A stretch of 41,455 bases of DNA, taken from positions 1-41,455 of the forward strand of contig JAQUAP010000003.1 in assembly GCA_028687205.1 (NCBI GenBank), read 5' to 3'. Position 1 is the first letter of the stretch. Each line of letters starts with the position of its first letter. A program made the position numbers and the translations under genes. The DNA is from Candidatus Omnitrophota bacterium (GTDB taxonomy: Bacteria > Omnitrophota > Gorgyraeia > Gygaellales > Profunditerraquicolaceae). A model generated the notes under the pieces. The model was not told the DNA's origin. It saw nothing but the letters and a program-made list of their open reading frames with translations, and did not search any database. This document shows, piece by piece, positions 8,464 through 17,390 of the stretch.

Positions 8464-9507
8464 TCACTCCTTAGCCTGGACTTCTCCCGAAGGGCCGACC
8501 TGCCGGTCCGGCAGGGATTGCCTCTTGCCGATTGCCTCGATAATCTTTTCATTAAACTTGCGCTCGATCTCTTCCTTGGCTACCCTGATGGCATTCTTGA
8601 TCGCCCGGATATTAGAGCGGCCATGGCCGATTATCGTTACGCCGTTAACTCCCAGTAAAGGAGCGCCGCCGTATTCGGCATAATCCAGCTCTTTTTTAAA
8701 CCGCTTTAAGCTCGGTAAAAGAAAAAGCAACCCTATTTTACCCAAAGGATTGCTTAATAGATGCCGCTTTAAAAACACCTGCATCGCGCCGGCCGCGCTC
8801 TCCAAAACCTTCAGCGCGACATTGCCTACAAAACCGTCACAGACAATGATATCGGCCTTGCCGGATAAGAAATCCTTGCCTTCAACATTGCCGATAAAAT
8901 TAAGCTCGCTCGTCTGCAGTAATTCATGCGTCTCGCGCATAAATCCGGGGCCCTTGGCCTCTTCTTCGCCTATATTCAACAGCCCTATGGAAGGGTTGGT
9001 TTTATTTAAAATAGTCCGGCAGTAAACATCCCCCATGATCGCGTATTGCAGAAGTTGTGTCGGCTTCGGGTCAATGTTGGCGCCAACGTCAATAATCAAA
9101 GATATGCCTTTTAAGGTAGGAGTGATAATCGCGATGCCCGGGCGCTCTACTCCGGGGATAAGCCCTAAGCCCAAAGTCGCGGCGCAGACAACTGCCCCCG
9201 TGTTTCCGGCGCTAAAAAAAGCTTCGGCCTTACCTTCTTTTACGAGGTTTATGCCGACAACAATGGAAGATTTCCTTTTCCTGCGCACGCTTAAGGCGGC
9301 AGGCTCACACATCTCGATTGTTTCAGGGGCATGCACTACGCTGATATTGGAACCGGAATATCTTGCTTTTTTAAGCAGGGGGTTTATTTTTGTTTCGTCC
9401 CCGGTTAAAATAACCTCGGCGCCATATTCCTTAACCGCTTCCAGCGTACCCTGGATGACTACATTGGGCGCGTAATCCCCGCCCATGGCATCAACGACTA
9501 TTTTCAT
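8464..9507 (-). CDS. plsX: Phosphate acyltransferase PlsX
   Basis: PlsX makes acyl-phosphate from acyl-ACP for phospholipid synthesis. The 347-aa protein begins MKIVVDAMGGDYAP and has the conserved SAGNTGA and GFVGN segments. It heads the fatty-acid gene group, after rpmF, an order found in many bacteria. The last residues (RQSLPDRQVGPSGE) are encoded by a perfect palindrome and look like an insertion-derived tail rather than native sequence. Confidence 0.95.
   Translation of the reverse strand: MKIVVDAMGGDYAPNVVIQGTLEAVKEYGAEVILTGDETKINPLLKKARYSGSNISVVHAPETIEMCEPAALSVRRKRKSSIVVGINLVKEGKAEAFFSAGNTGAVVCAATLGLGLIPGVERPGIAIITPTLKGISLIIDVGANIDPKPTQLLQYAIMGDVYCRTILNKTNPSIGLLNIGEEEAKGPGFMRETHELLQTSELNFIGNVEGKDFLSGKADIIVCDGFVGNVALKVLESAAGAMQVFLKRHLLSNPLGKIGLLFLLPSLKRFKKELDYAEYGGAPLLGVNGVTIIGHGRSNIRAIKNAIRVAKEEIERKFNEKIIEAIGKRQSLPDRQVGPSGEVQAKE
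8499..8515. repeat. 17-bp palindrome inside the 3' end of plsX
   Basis: CCTGCCGGTCCGGCAGG is self-complementary around its central base and lies within the final 20 codons of plsX, coding for PDRQV. It leaves the frame open and only extends the C-terminus. Confidence 0.75.
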
Positions 9508-9514
9508 CGTTTAT

Positions 9515-9715
9515 TTACTTCCTTTTCTTCTTCTCTTTTATCTTAATCTCAATGACCTGTTTACCTTTGTAGTAACCGCAAACAGGGCAAACCCGATGCA
9601 CTAATTTCGGCTGTTTACATTGCGGGCAGGGGCTAAGATTGCCTGCCTGGACCTTCCAATGTGTGCGCCGCCTTCGGCCGCGCGCCTTAGAATGCCTTCT
9701 TTTAGGTAGAGCCAC
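9515..9715 (-). CDS. rpmF: 50S ribosomal protein L32
   Basis: This basic 66-aa protein begins ALPKRRHSKARGRRRRTHWK, as L32 does, and has the zinc-ribbon cysteines CPQC and CPVC. It is placed between the DUF177 gene and plsX, the classic order. Its start overlaps the DUF177 gene end by 14 bp. Confidence 0.96.
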   Translation of the reverse strand: MALPKRRHSKARGRRRRTHWKVQAGNLSPCPQCKQPKLVHRVCPVCGYYKGKQVIEIKIKEKKKRK

Positions 9716-10115
9716 AGTTACATCCTCCTTCGTTTAAATTACACCCGCACCTGGGGCATAAACCTTTACAAGCATCGCTGCATAAAGGATTTATCGGATA
9801 ACTTAAAATTATTTCTTCCCGGATATCCGGGTCCAGGTCAATGATGGGTTCCAGTTTATCAACCGCGTAGTGCAGCTCTATCTGCCGGCTAAAACCGGTA
9901 TTAAGCTCCTGCAGGCAACGGCTGCAACTCATGAGCATCGGCGCGTTCAAGCTCAACTTTACGCCGATGGCGTCATAGCTCTTGGAGATAACTGCCTTAG
10001 CCTTTATTGCGCCGCAGAATTTGATAATCTCGGTATCCAAATCCAACTCCGCGGAACTGAACTCTTCGGTGAGCGTTAACCCCTCATCGGGTATTTGTCT
10101 TGTATCTATTTTCAC
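9702..10115 (-). CDS. DUF177 (YceD-like) protein
   Basis: This 137-aa protein belongs to the family linked to 23S rRNA and L32 metabolism. The GTG at 10115 starts MKIDTRQIPDEGLTL and lies 7 bp after the coaD stop. A longer frame up to 10169 would overlap coaD by 47 bp, and its extra residues are unlike the family. The C-terminus has a cysteine-rich zinc-type motif (CKGLCPRCGCNLNEGGCNC), and a further CSRC lies mid-protein. Immediate linkage to rpmF supports the call. No strong SD is seen. Confidence 0.88.
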   Translation of the reverse strand: MKIDTRQIPDEGLTLTEEFSSAELDLDTEIIKFCGAIKAKAVISKSYDAIGVKLSLNAPMLMSCSRCLQELNTGFSRQIELHYAVDKLEPIIDLDPDIREEIILSYPINPLCSDACKGLCPRCGCNLNEGGCNCGST

Positions 10116-10122
10116 CGGTCGG

Positions 10123-10602
10123 CTAGCGCAACTTTTCCTTAAGCGCTTTTTCCACAAAATCCGGGACAAAGCTGGATAAATCCGCCCCTAAAGAAGCTGC
10201 CTCCTTCAAAAGCTTAGAAGATAAATAACTGTAAGACTCGTGGGGCATAAGAAAAATGGTTTCTACGTCGGCAGAAAGCTTGCGGTTAGTCAGGGCCATC
10301 TGAAATTCGTATTCAAAATCCGAAAGCATGCGCAGGCCCCTGATCAAGACCTTGGCCTTACGCTTGTGCGCGTAATCCACCACCAGCCCGTCGAAATCAA
10401 CAACCTCAACCCCTTTTAAATCAGCAGTAGCTTTTTTAAGCATCGCTACTCTTTCCTTAACCGGAAAGAGCGGCTTTTTTTGCGGATTAGCGGCTACCGC
10501 CACAATCACTTCAGAAAAAATCTCCTGCGCCCTCTTGATCAGGTCAATATGGCCGTAAGTTACCGGGTCAAATGTCCCGGGGTAGATTGCCGCCTGGCAC
10601 AT
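10123..10602 (-). CDS. coaD: Phosphopantetheine adenylyltransferase
   Basis: The enzyme (159 aa) carries out the penultimate step of coenzyme A synthesis, and so feeds the 4'-phosphopantetheine arm used by the ACPs nearby. The nucleotidyltransferase motif YPGTFDPVTYGHIDL is at the N-terminus. Further conserved segments are RGLRMLSDFEYEFQMA and the C-terminal YSYLSSKLLKE. Start is 3 bp after rsmD. Confidence 0.95.
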   Translation of the reverse strand: MCQAAIYPGTFDPVTYGHIDLIKRAQEIFSEVIVAVAANPQKKPLFPVKERVAMLKKATADLKGVEVVDFDGLVVDYAHKRKAKVLIRGLRMLSDFEYEFQMALTNRKLSADVETIFLMPHESYSYLSSKLLKEAASLGADLSSFVPDFVEKALKEKLR

Positions 10603-10605
10603 GGG

Positions 10606-11151
10606 TTAAGGCTCCTTTTTCCTGTATAAAGAAAGCAGGGTTTGGGAATATTTATACTGCCTGAATAAACTTAAAACTCCCAGGGAACCTGGGAGGTTTT
10701 CGCGCTTAAAATGCTGCGCTATGACTAAACCGTAAGGCGATAATATATCATAAGCCTCCAGGGTTTGCAAGGTTTTTTTTACCAAATCCTGGTAATATGG
10801 AGGGTCTAAGAAGATGATATCAAAGCTTTTACGGCTCTTATGGAAATTCTCAATGGCCCGCTGGGCATCCTGGGGGTAGACGGCGCACTGCGGATTTTTA
10901 AGCAGCTCGATATTCTGCTTGATGGCTGCCAGGCAATCAGGGTTAGTTTCTACCAGGGCCAAAAAACCCGCTCCGCGGGAGAGGGCCTCAAAACCAACGC
11001 TGCCTGAACCGGCAAACAGCTCCAGGAAAGAGAGCCCTTCGATATCGCCCAGAATATCAAATAAAGCCTTCCTTACCTTATTCTGCGTCGGGCGTATACC
11101 TTTAGGCAGCTTTAAAACCCTGCCCTTATATTTACCGGTAGTTATCCTCAT
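10606..11151 (-). CDS. rsmD: 16S rRNA (guanine966-N2)-methyltransferase
   Basis: The protein (181 aa) begins MRITTGKYKGRVLKLPKG and has the SAM site LELFAGSGSVGFEALSRGA and the catalytic DPPYY. Gene pair rsmD-coaD is widespread. It starts 4 bp after the FAD oxidoreductase stop, so it is in the same transcript. Confidence 0.94.
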   Translation of the reverse strand: MRITTGKYKGRVLKLPKGIRPTQNKVRKALFDILGDIEGLSFLELFAGSGSVGFEALSRGAGFLALVETNPDCLAAIKQNIELLKNPQCAVYPQDAQRAIENFHKSRKSFDIIFLDPPYYQDLVKKTLQTLEAYDILSPYGLVIAQHFKRENLPGSLGVLSLFRQYKYSQTLLSLYRKKEP

Positions 11152-11155
11152 AGCG

Positions 11156-12661
11156 CTAACAATACTTCAGGTAAGCCAGGGTTAAATCCGCAGCTTCTAT
11201 GCCGGAAACAAAACAAGCGTGGGCTCCTGCGCCCGGCCTGGTCCAGGCCCCGGCAAGAAAAAGCCCTTTAATGCCTGTTTGCTGCGCTGGCCGGCTGATC
11301 ACAGACTGGCTGGGCAGCTGGGCAAACCCGTAAATCGCGCCTTCCGGTGAAATGCCGTAGCGCTGCATTGTCCGCGGGGTCGCTGCTTCCATAACTTCAA
11401 TATTAGCGCTCAATCCGGGCAGGAGCTTTTCAGCCCGCTGAATAAATTTTTGCGCCACCTGCGCCTTCTTTTGCCTGTATTCCTCCGCGCCTAAATCAGC
11501 CCAATTAGCGTAATTATCCAGGGTCATGATTAAAAGGCTCCCCTTTCCATCCGGCGCCAGCCCCGGGTCAAGCTGCGCGTGGTCAACTAAAATCAGCGGG
11601 CAATGTTCGTAATCGCCGGAAAGCGAATAATTATAATTGGCATCCTGGTCATAGGCGGTATTGATGGAAAACATAAAGTGGTCCATCCCCAGGCTTTTAG
11701 CCGGTAGTTTTAAACCCAGGTAGACTTGAAAAGCGGAAACGGATTTTTCCATTGCTGAAAGGCGGGCGCGGTATTTATTCTTTAAGGTTTCATCATCAAG
11801 CATCACGCTGAGCGTATCTAAAATATTGGCGTTAGAAATCACGGACTTTGCTTTATAGGTTTCACCGCTCTCCGTGACTACCGCGCTTACCGCCCTGCCC
11901 TTCGCGGTAACAATCTTGGCTACGCTAGTATTAAATTTAAAAACCCCGCCTTTTTCCTTTATCCGTTCGGCAATCGCCTGAAAAAGTGCCTGGTACCCGC
12001 CTTTGATGTAAACCGTGGAGTCATAATAGAAACCCGTAAAAACAATTAAAAAATAAAGCGCGGAGAGCTTAGAAGGCGGTAACCCCATATACCGCCAGAT
12101 ATCGGTAATCAGCGCTCTTAATTTTTTATCTTTAAGGCGCCTGTCAATCATCTGGCCGGCGGTCAAACACGCCGCTTTTACGATCGCCGGATAGATAAAG
12201 GGGCTAAGCAACATCAATAACCAGTAAGGAAGCGGTGAAGAAGAAAATTTTTTAAACTGCCGGTAGAACCTGTCAAATTCGCTGAAAAGCTTCTTTATCC
12301 CCTTTTCTTCTCCGGGAAACGCCGCAAGCAGGTAATCTACCAGGTGAGCGCGGTTAAAATCCGCGATAAAATCATGTTCCGGATAAATAACGCGCATAAA
12401 ATCTTTTAAGGCGATAAACTCAACTTTTTCCGCTACGCCGAATGCTTCAAGATGCTTCCTTACCTCTCCCTCTTTATCCAGGGCGTCTACGCAATGCAAA
12501 GAAGATTCAAAACTAAAACCTTTGCGTTTAAAACCGGTGGCAAAGCCTCCCGCGCCAGGTTGCTTCTCGATAAACAGCACCTTTTTACCGCAGCAAGAAA
12601 GCTTCAATCCGGCGGCTAAGCCTCCGCTACCCGCACCGATTATAATCGCGTCGTATTCCAT
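11156..12661 (-). CDS. CrtI/RetSat-like FAD-dependent oxidoreductase
   Basis: The protein (501 aa) has an N-terminal dinucleotide fold IIGAGSGGLAAG (residues 7-18) and a C-terminal FAD segment with FLAGAWTRPGAGAHACFVSG. This layout is that of phytoene desaturase, carotenoid isomerase and retinol saturase relatives. Such enzymes reduce, desaturate or isomerise conjugated polyenes. No other carotenoid gene is in view, but the KS/FabZ/KR/ACP operon at 14736-18512 is close by, so a polyene substrate is possible (inference). It lies 19 bp after the esterase gene. Confidence 0.8.
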   Translation of the reverse strand: MEYDAIIIGAGSGGLAAGLKLSCCGKKVLFIEKQPGAGGFATGFKRKGFSFESSLHCVDALDKEGEVRKHLEAFGVAEKVEFIALKDFMRVIYPEHDFIADFNRAHLVDYLLAAFPGEEKGIKKLFSEFDRFYRQFKKFSSSPLPYWLLMLLSPFIYPAIVKAACLTAGQMIDRRLKDKKLRALITDIWRYMGLPPSKLSALYFLIVFTGFYYDSTVYIKGGYQALFQAIAERIKEKGGVFKFNTSVAKIVTAKGRAVSAVVTESGETYKAKSVISNANILDTLSVMLDDETLKNKYRARLSAMEKSVSAFQVYLGLKLPAKSLGMDHFMFSINTAYDQDANYNYSLSGDYEHCPLILVDHAQLDPGLAPDGKGSLLIMTLDNYANWADLGAEEYRQKKAQVAQKFIQRAEKLLPGLSANIEVMEAATPRTMQRYGISPEGAIYGFAQLPSQSVISRPAQQTGIKGLFLAGAWTRPGAGAHACFVSGIEAADLTLAYLKYC

Positions 12662-12680
12662 CTTAGGTTATTTTACGGGG

Positions 12681-13511
12681 CTAACTTAGGAACTTAATCA
12701 ACTCTTCGGCGACTTTGTTTTTTTGCTTATCAATCGTTATCATATGATAACTGTCATCAAGTATCACCAGGTGTTTGTCGGGAGAGGCAATATGCTCGTA
12801 TACATATTGCGCGTTTTTAGGGCTGGTCATATCGTCATCCCTGGCGTGGAGAATAAGAATGGGCGCACGCACGCCGGAGAATTCCCGCTTAACCACTTTC
12901 GTGAGCAGGTAATGCTGATAAAGGCAGCTCATCGGGAAGAACGGACTGCCAAAGATCACTATCCTGTCGTCATCATCCGCTGCTTTAGCGTTACGATAAA
13001 ACCTCTCGAAGCCTGCCCTGAGCAGCTCATTCTTTAACCCGTAAGGCCAGCTCTCTCTTACGTTAAACCTGTTCCGGATAAAAGGCACATGCCATAAAAC
13101 ATCCATGCATATTTTACTCTTCGGGACTGCCCAGCCGTCATAGACAATGGTCGGCGCCAAAGCAATGATCTTGGAAACTAAGGAAGGATACTTATAGGCA
13201 AGGTGGATAGCCATCAGGGCGCCCATGGATAAGCCGCCTACAGCGACATCGGCATACTGTTTTTTAAGGCCTTCCAGGTCTTTGGCGCAGGCCTCGGCTA
13301 TCTCCTGCCAGGTAACGCGCCTCAACTCAGCCAGGCTCCCGCAATGTTTGGGCAGGGCATTGCAAAGCACGCTAAAGCCGGCCTTATTCAGGGCTTTGCC
13401 CAGATAATTCATCTCCGAAGGCGTGCCGGTAATGCCGTGGATTAACAGAACGGCCTTAGCGGAGTTACCTTTAAGAAAAAAATTGAATTTTTGGGAATTC
13501 GCAGTTTCCAT
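12681..13511 (-). CDS. Alpha/beta hydrolase, carboxylesterase or lysophospholipase type
   Basis: The protein (276 aa) is an alpha/beta hydrolase with oxyanion segment LLIHGITGTPSEM and nucleophile elbow GGLSMGA (Ser95). The acid is in HARDDDMTSP and the His in DSYHMIT. It has no signal peptide, so it is probably cytosolic. It resembles the Est30/monoacylglycerol lipase group. It is the first gene of the long minus-strand operon, and its ATG lies only 11 bp from a TATAAT box, with no SD in front. Confidence 0.85.
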   Translation of the reverse strand: METANSQKFNFFLKGNSAKAVLLIHGITGTPSEMNYLGKALNKAGFSVLCNALPKHCGSLAELRRVTWQEIAEACAKDLEGLKKQYADVAVGGLSMGALMAIHLAYKYPSLVSKIIALAPTIVYDGWAVPKSKICMDVLWHVPFIRNRFNVRESWPYGLKNELLRAGFERFYRNAKAADDDDRIVIFGSPFFPMSCLYQHYLLTKVVKREFSGVRAPILILHARDDDMTSPKNAQYVYEHIASPDKHLVILDDSYHMITIDKQKNKVAEELIKFLS

Positions 13512-13522
13512 AAATGGTAGAT

Positions 13523-13550
13523 ATTATAGCATAAAATAACCAAAGTTAAA
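13523..13550 (-). promoter_or_regulatory. Promoter of the 13511-to-truA operon
   Basis: On the minus strand TTTAAC, 16 bp, then TATAAT (plus 13523-13528) with an extended TG one base before the -10. The start codon is 11 bp downstream of the -10, so the predicted mRNA has about 4-6 leader bases and no SD. It is back to back with the promoter at 13558-13586. Confidence 0.65.
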
Positions 13551-13557
13551 TTTTTAA

Positions 13558-13586
13558 TTGTGCCGACTGCCGCTTTTTGTTATACT
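13558..13586 (+). promoter_or_regulatory. Promoter of the FemAB/GNAT-like gene
   Basis: TTGTGC (13558-13563), a 17-bp spacer and TATACT (13581-13586). The ATG at 13595 is 8 bp past the -10, so transcription would begin 1-2 bases before the start codon. Confidence 0.6.
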
Positions 13587-13594
13587 ACTGCACT

Positions 13595-14758
13595 ATGGAA
13601 GGAACGCACACGGGATTAAAATTTTCCATCGTTAAAAGGATAAGCGCTATCCCTGCGCAGGATTGGGATAATCTTTTCGGCAAAGGCCTGATTGAAAGCT
13701 ACGGCTACCTGAAAAACCTGGAAGAAGGCGGCGCGGAAGAATTTTCTTTCGGGTACCTCCTGGGAAAACGTAACGATACTATCGTTTTCATCCTCCCCTT
13801 CTTTAGCGTGGACTTTTCCCTAGCTATGCTCCTGCCTGGCCCCTTGCGTAAACTGGCCGGCAGGTTTAACCGCTGGCTAAGAATGAAAGTGCTCTTCCCG
13901 GGTTCTCCGACTACCGAAGGATTCTCGATGGGCCTGTCCCCTGATGAAGAATTTGACGTTGTTTTAGGTAAAGCCCTGGAAAAATTAGAGGCCTTCTCTA
14001 AAGAAGAAAAAATAGCGGCGCTGGCATTCTATAACCTTCCGCCGCAATACCGCAAATTAGCCGCATACCTAAAACAGAAAAAATTCCTTAAACTCGAAAC
14101 CCTGCCGACCACCGCGCTGACTATCCAAGCCGCTTGCCTGGAAGAATATATTAAAGGCCTGGGGAAAAACACCCGTAAAGACTTAAAGAAAAAACTGCGC
14201 CGCTCCGCGGAACTCGCCCAGCTTAGGACCGAGCCGCGCGAAGATGTAAGCGATATAATCGACACTATCTACAGGCTCTACCTGGATAATTTTAACGACG
14301 CGGACGTGCATTTTGAAACCCTCACCAAAAAATTCTTCCTGGATATCGGCAAAAATATGCCGGGAGTAGCCAAATACTTTATTACTTACGATGGGGAAAA
14401 AATCGTCGCCTTTAATTTATGTTTAATCAAAGACGGGACGTTTATCGATAAATTCATCGGCTTTGATTACAACGTAGCGCATAAGTACCACCTTTATTAT
14501 ACTACCTTCTGCCATAATATCGAATGGTGCATAACGCATGGTCTCAAAGTCTATCAGCCGGGGTTCAGCGATTACCACCCTAAGGTAAGGCTGGGAGCCA
14601 AGTTAATCCCCCTGGATATCTACGTAAAAATATTTAACCCGCTGCTTAACGCGCTCATCAGGCTGGCCAAGCCCTTAATCGAGCCGAAAAACATGGACCC
14701 TGTCCTGAGGCAAATCGAGAAGAAAAAAGGAAAGGTTAATTTAGAGGAAACTTCTTAA
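13595..14758 (+). CDS. FemAB-like/GNAT acyltransferase-like protein
   Basis: The protein (387 aa from the ATG at 13595) has the double-GNAT layout of the FemAB-like/BioF2 acetyltransferase group: an N-terminal half ending near KNTRKDLKKKLRRS and a C-terminal half with TYDGEKIVAFNLCLIKDG. These proteins transfer aminoacyl or acyl groups to cell-wall or lipid precursors. No specific substrate can be read. A TTG at 13577 would extend it by six residues but lies across the -10 box. Its end overlaps the convergent ketosynthase gene by 23 bp. Position between two acyl-chain operons suggests it may act on their product (inference). Confidence 0.75.
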   Translation: MEGTHTGLKFSIVKRISAIPAQDWDNLFGKGLIESYGYLKNLEEGGAEEFSFGYLLGKRNDTIVFILPFFSVDFSLAMLLPGPLRKLAGRFNRWLRMKVLFPGSPTTEGFSMGLSPDEEFDVVLGKALEKLEAFSKEEKIAALAFYNLPPQYRKLAAYLKQKKFLKLETLPTTALTIQAACLEEYIKGLGKNTRKDLKKKLRRSAELAQLRTEPREDVSDIIDTIYRLYLDNFNDADVHFETLTKKFFLDIGKNMPGVAKYFITYDGEKIVAFNLCLIKDGTFIDKFIGFDYNVAHKYHLYYTTFCHNIEWCITHGLKVYQPGFSDYHPKVRLGAKLIPLDIYVKIFNPLLNALIRLAKPLIEPKNMDPVLRQIEKKKGKVNLEETS

Positions 14759-15953
14759 GCACCAGGCAGGCATTATTCCCGCCAAAGGCAGAGGCGCTGT
14801 TCAGGGCAACATCTACTTTAACCCGGCGCGCTGCATTCGGTACACAATCAATATCACATTCCGGGTCAGGAGTTAGATAGTTAATCGTGGGAGGGATGAT
14901 GTCATTCTTCACGCTCAGGGCGCAGGCGACTGCCTCGATTGCCGAAGCCGCTCCCATAGTATGGCCGAGCATGGACTTAATCGAACTTACCGGTAATTTC
15001 TTATAATAATCGCCGAATACTTTTTTGATTGCCAGGCACTCTTCCCGGTCGTTAGCCGGGGTGCCTGTGCCATGGGCATTAAAATAATCCACGCTTTGCG
15101 CGCCAATTTTACTGGCGTAAAGCGCCTTCTCAATCGCCTCTTTGATCCCATCAGCGAAAGGCGCGGTCATATGATGGGCATCGCAGCTTAAGCCATAGCC
15201 CGCTACTTCAGCGTAAATAGACGCCTGCCTTTTTAAGGCTGCCTCAAGGGGCTCCAAAACAACAATCCCGGCGCCTTCTCCCACCAGCATCCCTTTTCTG
15301 TTTTTATCAAACGGCCGGCACATCTCGGGGGCTACGGCAAGCAAGCGGTTAAAACCTAAGAAAGCAATCCTGGAAAAGGCATCCGTGCCTCCAGCCAGCA
15401 TAACTTCCGCTTTATCCATCTGGATAAGGTCGCAGGCATAACCAATGGCGTAATTGCCGGCAGCGCAGGCATTGGGAATGACTAAGTTCGGGCCTGCTAA
15501 ACGTAATTCTTCCGCTACATTTAAAGAAAGCACATTAGCCGGGTAGCGGGGGATTAATTGCGGGTCTATTGCCTCCACCCCATTTTTCACCCAGGCGTCA
15601 TTTAATTTCTCAAGCACCTGGGATTCTCCCATGGTCGTGCCGATGACTACGCCTGTCTTATCTGGATTAAGCTCAGCTAATTTAATTCCGGCATCGCTGA
15701 GGCCAAGTTTTGCCGCGGCTATTGCCAGGAGCGAGGCCCGGCCTAGCTGGTTAGCTTTCTTTTTATCTAAAAAATCTTCGGGTTTAAAATCCTTGATTTC
15801 TCCGCCGTAATGCGTAGGATAGGCAGAGGTATCAAAGGAAGTGATGCGGCTGATCCCGGATTTTCCCGCGATTAAAGCGCTCCAGAAATTATCTTTACCT
15901 ATCCCTATGGAGGATACGACCCCCACTCCGGTTATGACAACGCGCTTATCCAT
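14736..15953 (-). CDS. Ketosynthase (FabF-like), second type II synthase cluster
   Basis: The 405-aa condensing enzyme has all catalytic residues: Cys163 in NACAAGN, His294 in NAHGTGT, Lys326 and His331 in SSIKSMLGHTMGAAS. It differs from the housekeeping FabF around the active site (PNACAAGNYAIG). Last gene of a five-gene operon with an inactive-looking ketosynthase as first gene. The likely functional unit is a KS/chain-length-factor heterodimer. The start overlaps fabZ by 8 bp. Confidence 0.88.
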   Translation of the reverse strand: MDKRVVITGVGVVSSIGIGKDNFWSALIAGKSGISRITSFDTSAYPTHYGGEIKDFKPEDFLDKKKANQLGRASLLAIAAAKLGLSDAGIKLAELNPDKTGVVIGTTMGESQVLEKLNDAWVKNGVEAIDPQLIPRYPANVLSLNVAEELRLAGPNLVIPNACAAGNYAIGYACDLIQMDKAEVMLAGGTDAFSRIAFLGFNRLLAVAPEMCRPFDKNRKGMLVGEGAGIVVLEPLEAALKRQASIYAEVAGYGLSCDAHHMTAPFADGIKEAIEKALYASKIGAQSVDYFNAHGTGTPANDREECLAIKKVFGDYYKKLPVSSIKSMLGHTMGAASAIEAVACALSVKNDIIPPTINYLTPDPECDIDCVPNAARRVKVDVALNSASAFGGNNACLVLKKFPLN

Positions 15954-16380
15954 GTTGGACGCTAAAACTTAATTCTCCGCTGGCCACTTCTTTATCCCCA
16001 ACTTCTGCCTTAGCTTTAACTAATCCCGCGCCGGAGATCACCTTAATGGGCTCTACCGTGATTTTTAACTGGTCGCCCACGCTTACCGGATGCAGGAACC
16101 TCACTTTGACCGCGCCCAGATAATAAGCCGTTTTCTTATCGGCGGGATTTTTTTCCGGGGAATAAAACATGATAATCGCGGCCTGCGCCATAGCCTCAAT
16201 GATTAAGGCTCCCGGCATAACCGGCATATCCGGAAAATGCCCGGCGAAAAAGCCTTCATTAATGGATACATTCTTGAGCGCTGTAATTTTCTTGCCGGGC
16301 TCCAGTTCCAAGACTCGGTCAAGCATCAGGAAAGGAAATTTTTGCGGCAGGATCTTCTGTATCTCTTCAATATTAAGCAT
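15946..16380 (-). CDS. fabZ: FabZ-like 3-hydroxyacyl-ACP dehydratase
   Basis: The 144-aa hot-dog fold protein has the FabZ motif GHFPDMPVMPGALIIEAMAQ with His48 and Glu62. It dehydrates 3-hydroxyacyl-ACP to the trans-2-enoyl form. It is the only FabZ in the window, so it could also serve the housekeeping FAS, which lacks one here. No enoyl reductase is in this cluster, so a product keeping its double bonds is plausible. Overlaps the ACP gene by 8 bp. Confidence 0.93.
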   Translation of the reverse strand: MLNIEEIQKILPQKFPFLMLDRVLELEPGKKITALKNVSINEGFFAGHFPDMPVMPGALIIEAMAQAAIIMFYSPEKNPADKKTAYYLGAVKVRFLHPVSVGDQLKITVEPIKVISGAGLVKAKAEVGDKEVASGELSFSVQHG

Positions 16381-16621
16381 TGGTTTTTTCCAGGTATTCT
16401 TTGGCTACGGCAACCGTCTCTCTTAAGGTAGTCAATTTAGTAAGCTTTTCTTCCGGTATCGTGATTTTATATTTTTTTTCCATCCCGGCCATGATCTCAA
16501 GGGCCATCATCGAATCCATCCCCAGCTCCTCAAAAAATTTGGCGTCCGGAGTAACTTCGCTTGGGTCTTTTTCAACGATCTCCGCGATCATATTCCTTAT
16601 TTCGTTTTCTAAATCTGGCAT
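16373..16621 (-). CDS. Acyl carrier protein, specialised
   Basis: This 82-aa carrier protein has the attachment site ELGMDSMMALEI with Ser37. It diverges from the AcpP at 5570-5809 (ADSLDTVEL) and is encoded inside the second synthase operon. It is therefore probably the dedicated carrier of that pathway. Confidence 0.92.
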   Translation of the reverse strand: MPDLENEIRNMIAEIVEKDPSEVTPDAKFFEELGMDSMMALEIMAGMEKKYKITIPEEKLTKLTTLRETVAVAKEYLEKTNA

Positions 16622-16639
16622 CTTAATTCTCCCCCTCTT

Positions 16640-17386
16640 TTATTGGATAAATAATCCGCCGTCAACAATAATGGTCTGCCCGGTGATAAAACCCGCCGCG
16701 TCGCTTAATAAAAATTTGACTGCCCCCGCGACATCTTCAACCCTGCCTAACCTGGACAAAGGGATTCTTTTCTTTAACTCCTCTTTGAATTCTTCCTTTA
16801 ACCCCGCAAGCATATCTGTCTCAATAAAACCCGGGGCAACCGCGTTTACCCTGATATTATAAGGAGCGACTTCCCTGGCCAGGGACTTGGTAAAACCGAT
16901 AATCCCGGCCTTGGAAGCAGCGTAATTAGTCTGGCGGCTCATCCCGGCTACGCCGCTGACAGAAGTAATGTTGACGATTGCGCCGCTTTTCTGTTTTAAG
17001 AAAGTCACGATGGCGTTGCGCGTAACATTAAAGGTGCCGTTTAAATTCGTATCAATGACGCTCAGCCAGTCTTCTTTGGTCATCATCATCAGGGCCTTAT
17101 CCTTGATAATGCCGGCGTTGTTGACCAGTAGATCTAACCTTCCCAACCCAGCTTTTACTTCTTCAATCAATTCTTTGGCTTTATCAAAATCAGCCGCATC
17201 CATTTGCAAGGCTAAGGCGCGGCGGCCTGACTGCTTTACCTGCGCGCTTAGAGCCTCTGCCTCCTGGACGCTTTTGGCATAAGTAAAGGCGACATCCGCG
17301 CCTTCCTCAGCCAGCATTAAAACCAGCGACCGGCCTATGCCCCTTGAGCCGCCGGTTACTATCGCTACCTTATCCTTAAACAGCAT
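16640..17386 (-). CDS. 3-oxoacyl-ACP reductase (FabG-like), second cluster
   Basis: This 248-aa SDR has TGGSRGIG (11-18), NNAG (89-92) and catalytic Ser142, Tyr155, Lys159. It reduces the 3-oxo group after each condensation. It lies 4 bp after the inactive ketosynthase gene and 18 bp before the ACP gene. It is a paralogue of the FabG at 5839-6579. Confidence 0.92.
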   Translation of the reverse strand: MLFKDKVAIVTGGSRGIGRSLVLMLAEEGADVAFTYAKSVQEAEALSAQVKQSGRRALALQMDAADFDKAKELIEEVKAGLGRLDLLVNNAGIIKDKALMMMTKEDWLSVIDTNLNGTFNVTRNAIVTFLKQKSGAIVNITSVSGVAGMSRQTNYAASKAGIIGFTKSLAREVAPYNIRVNAVAPGFIETDMLAGLKEEFKEELKKRIPLSRLGRVEDVAGAVKFLLSDAAGFITGQTIIVDGGLFIQ

Positions 17387-17390
17387 ATAT

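Noticed and set aside
8463..8552. Upstream extension of fabH
   Set aside because: It translates the plsX 3' end in another frame; FabH homologues start at MRKVGI.
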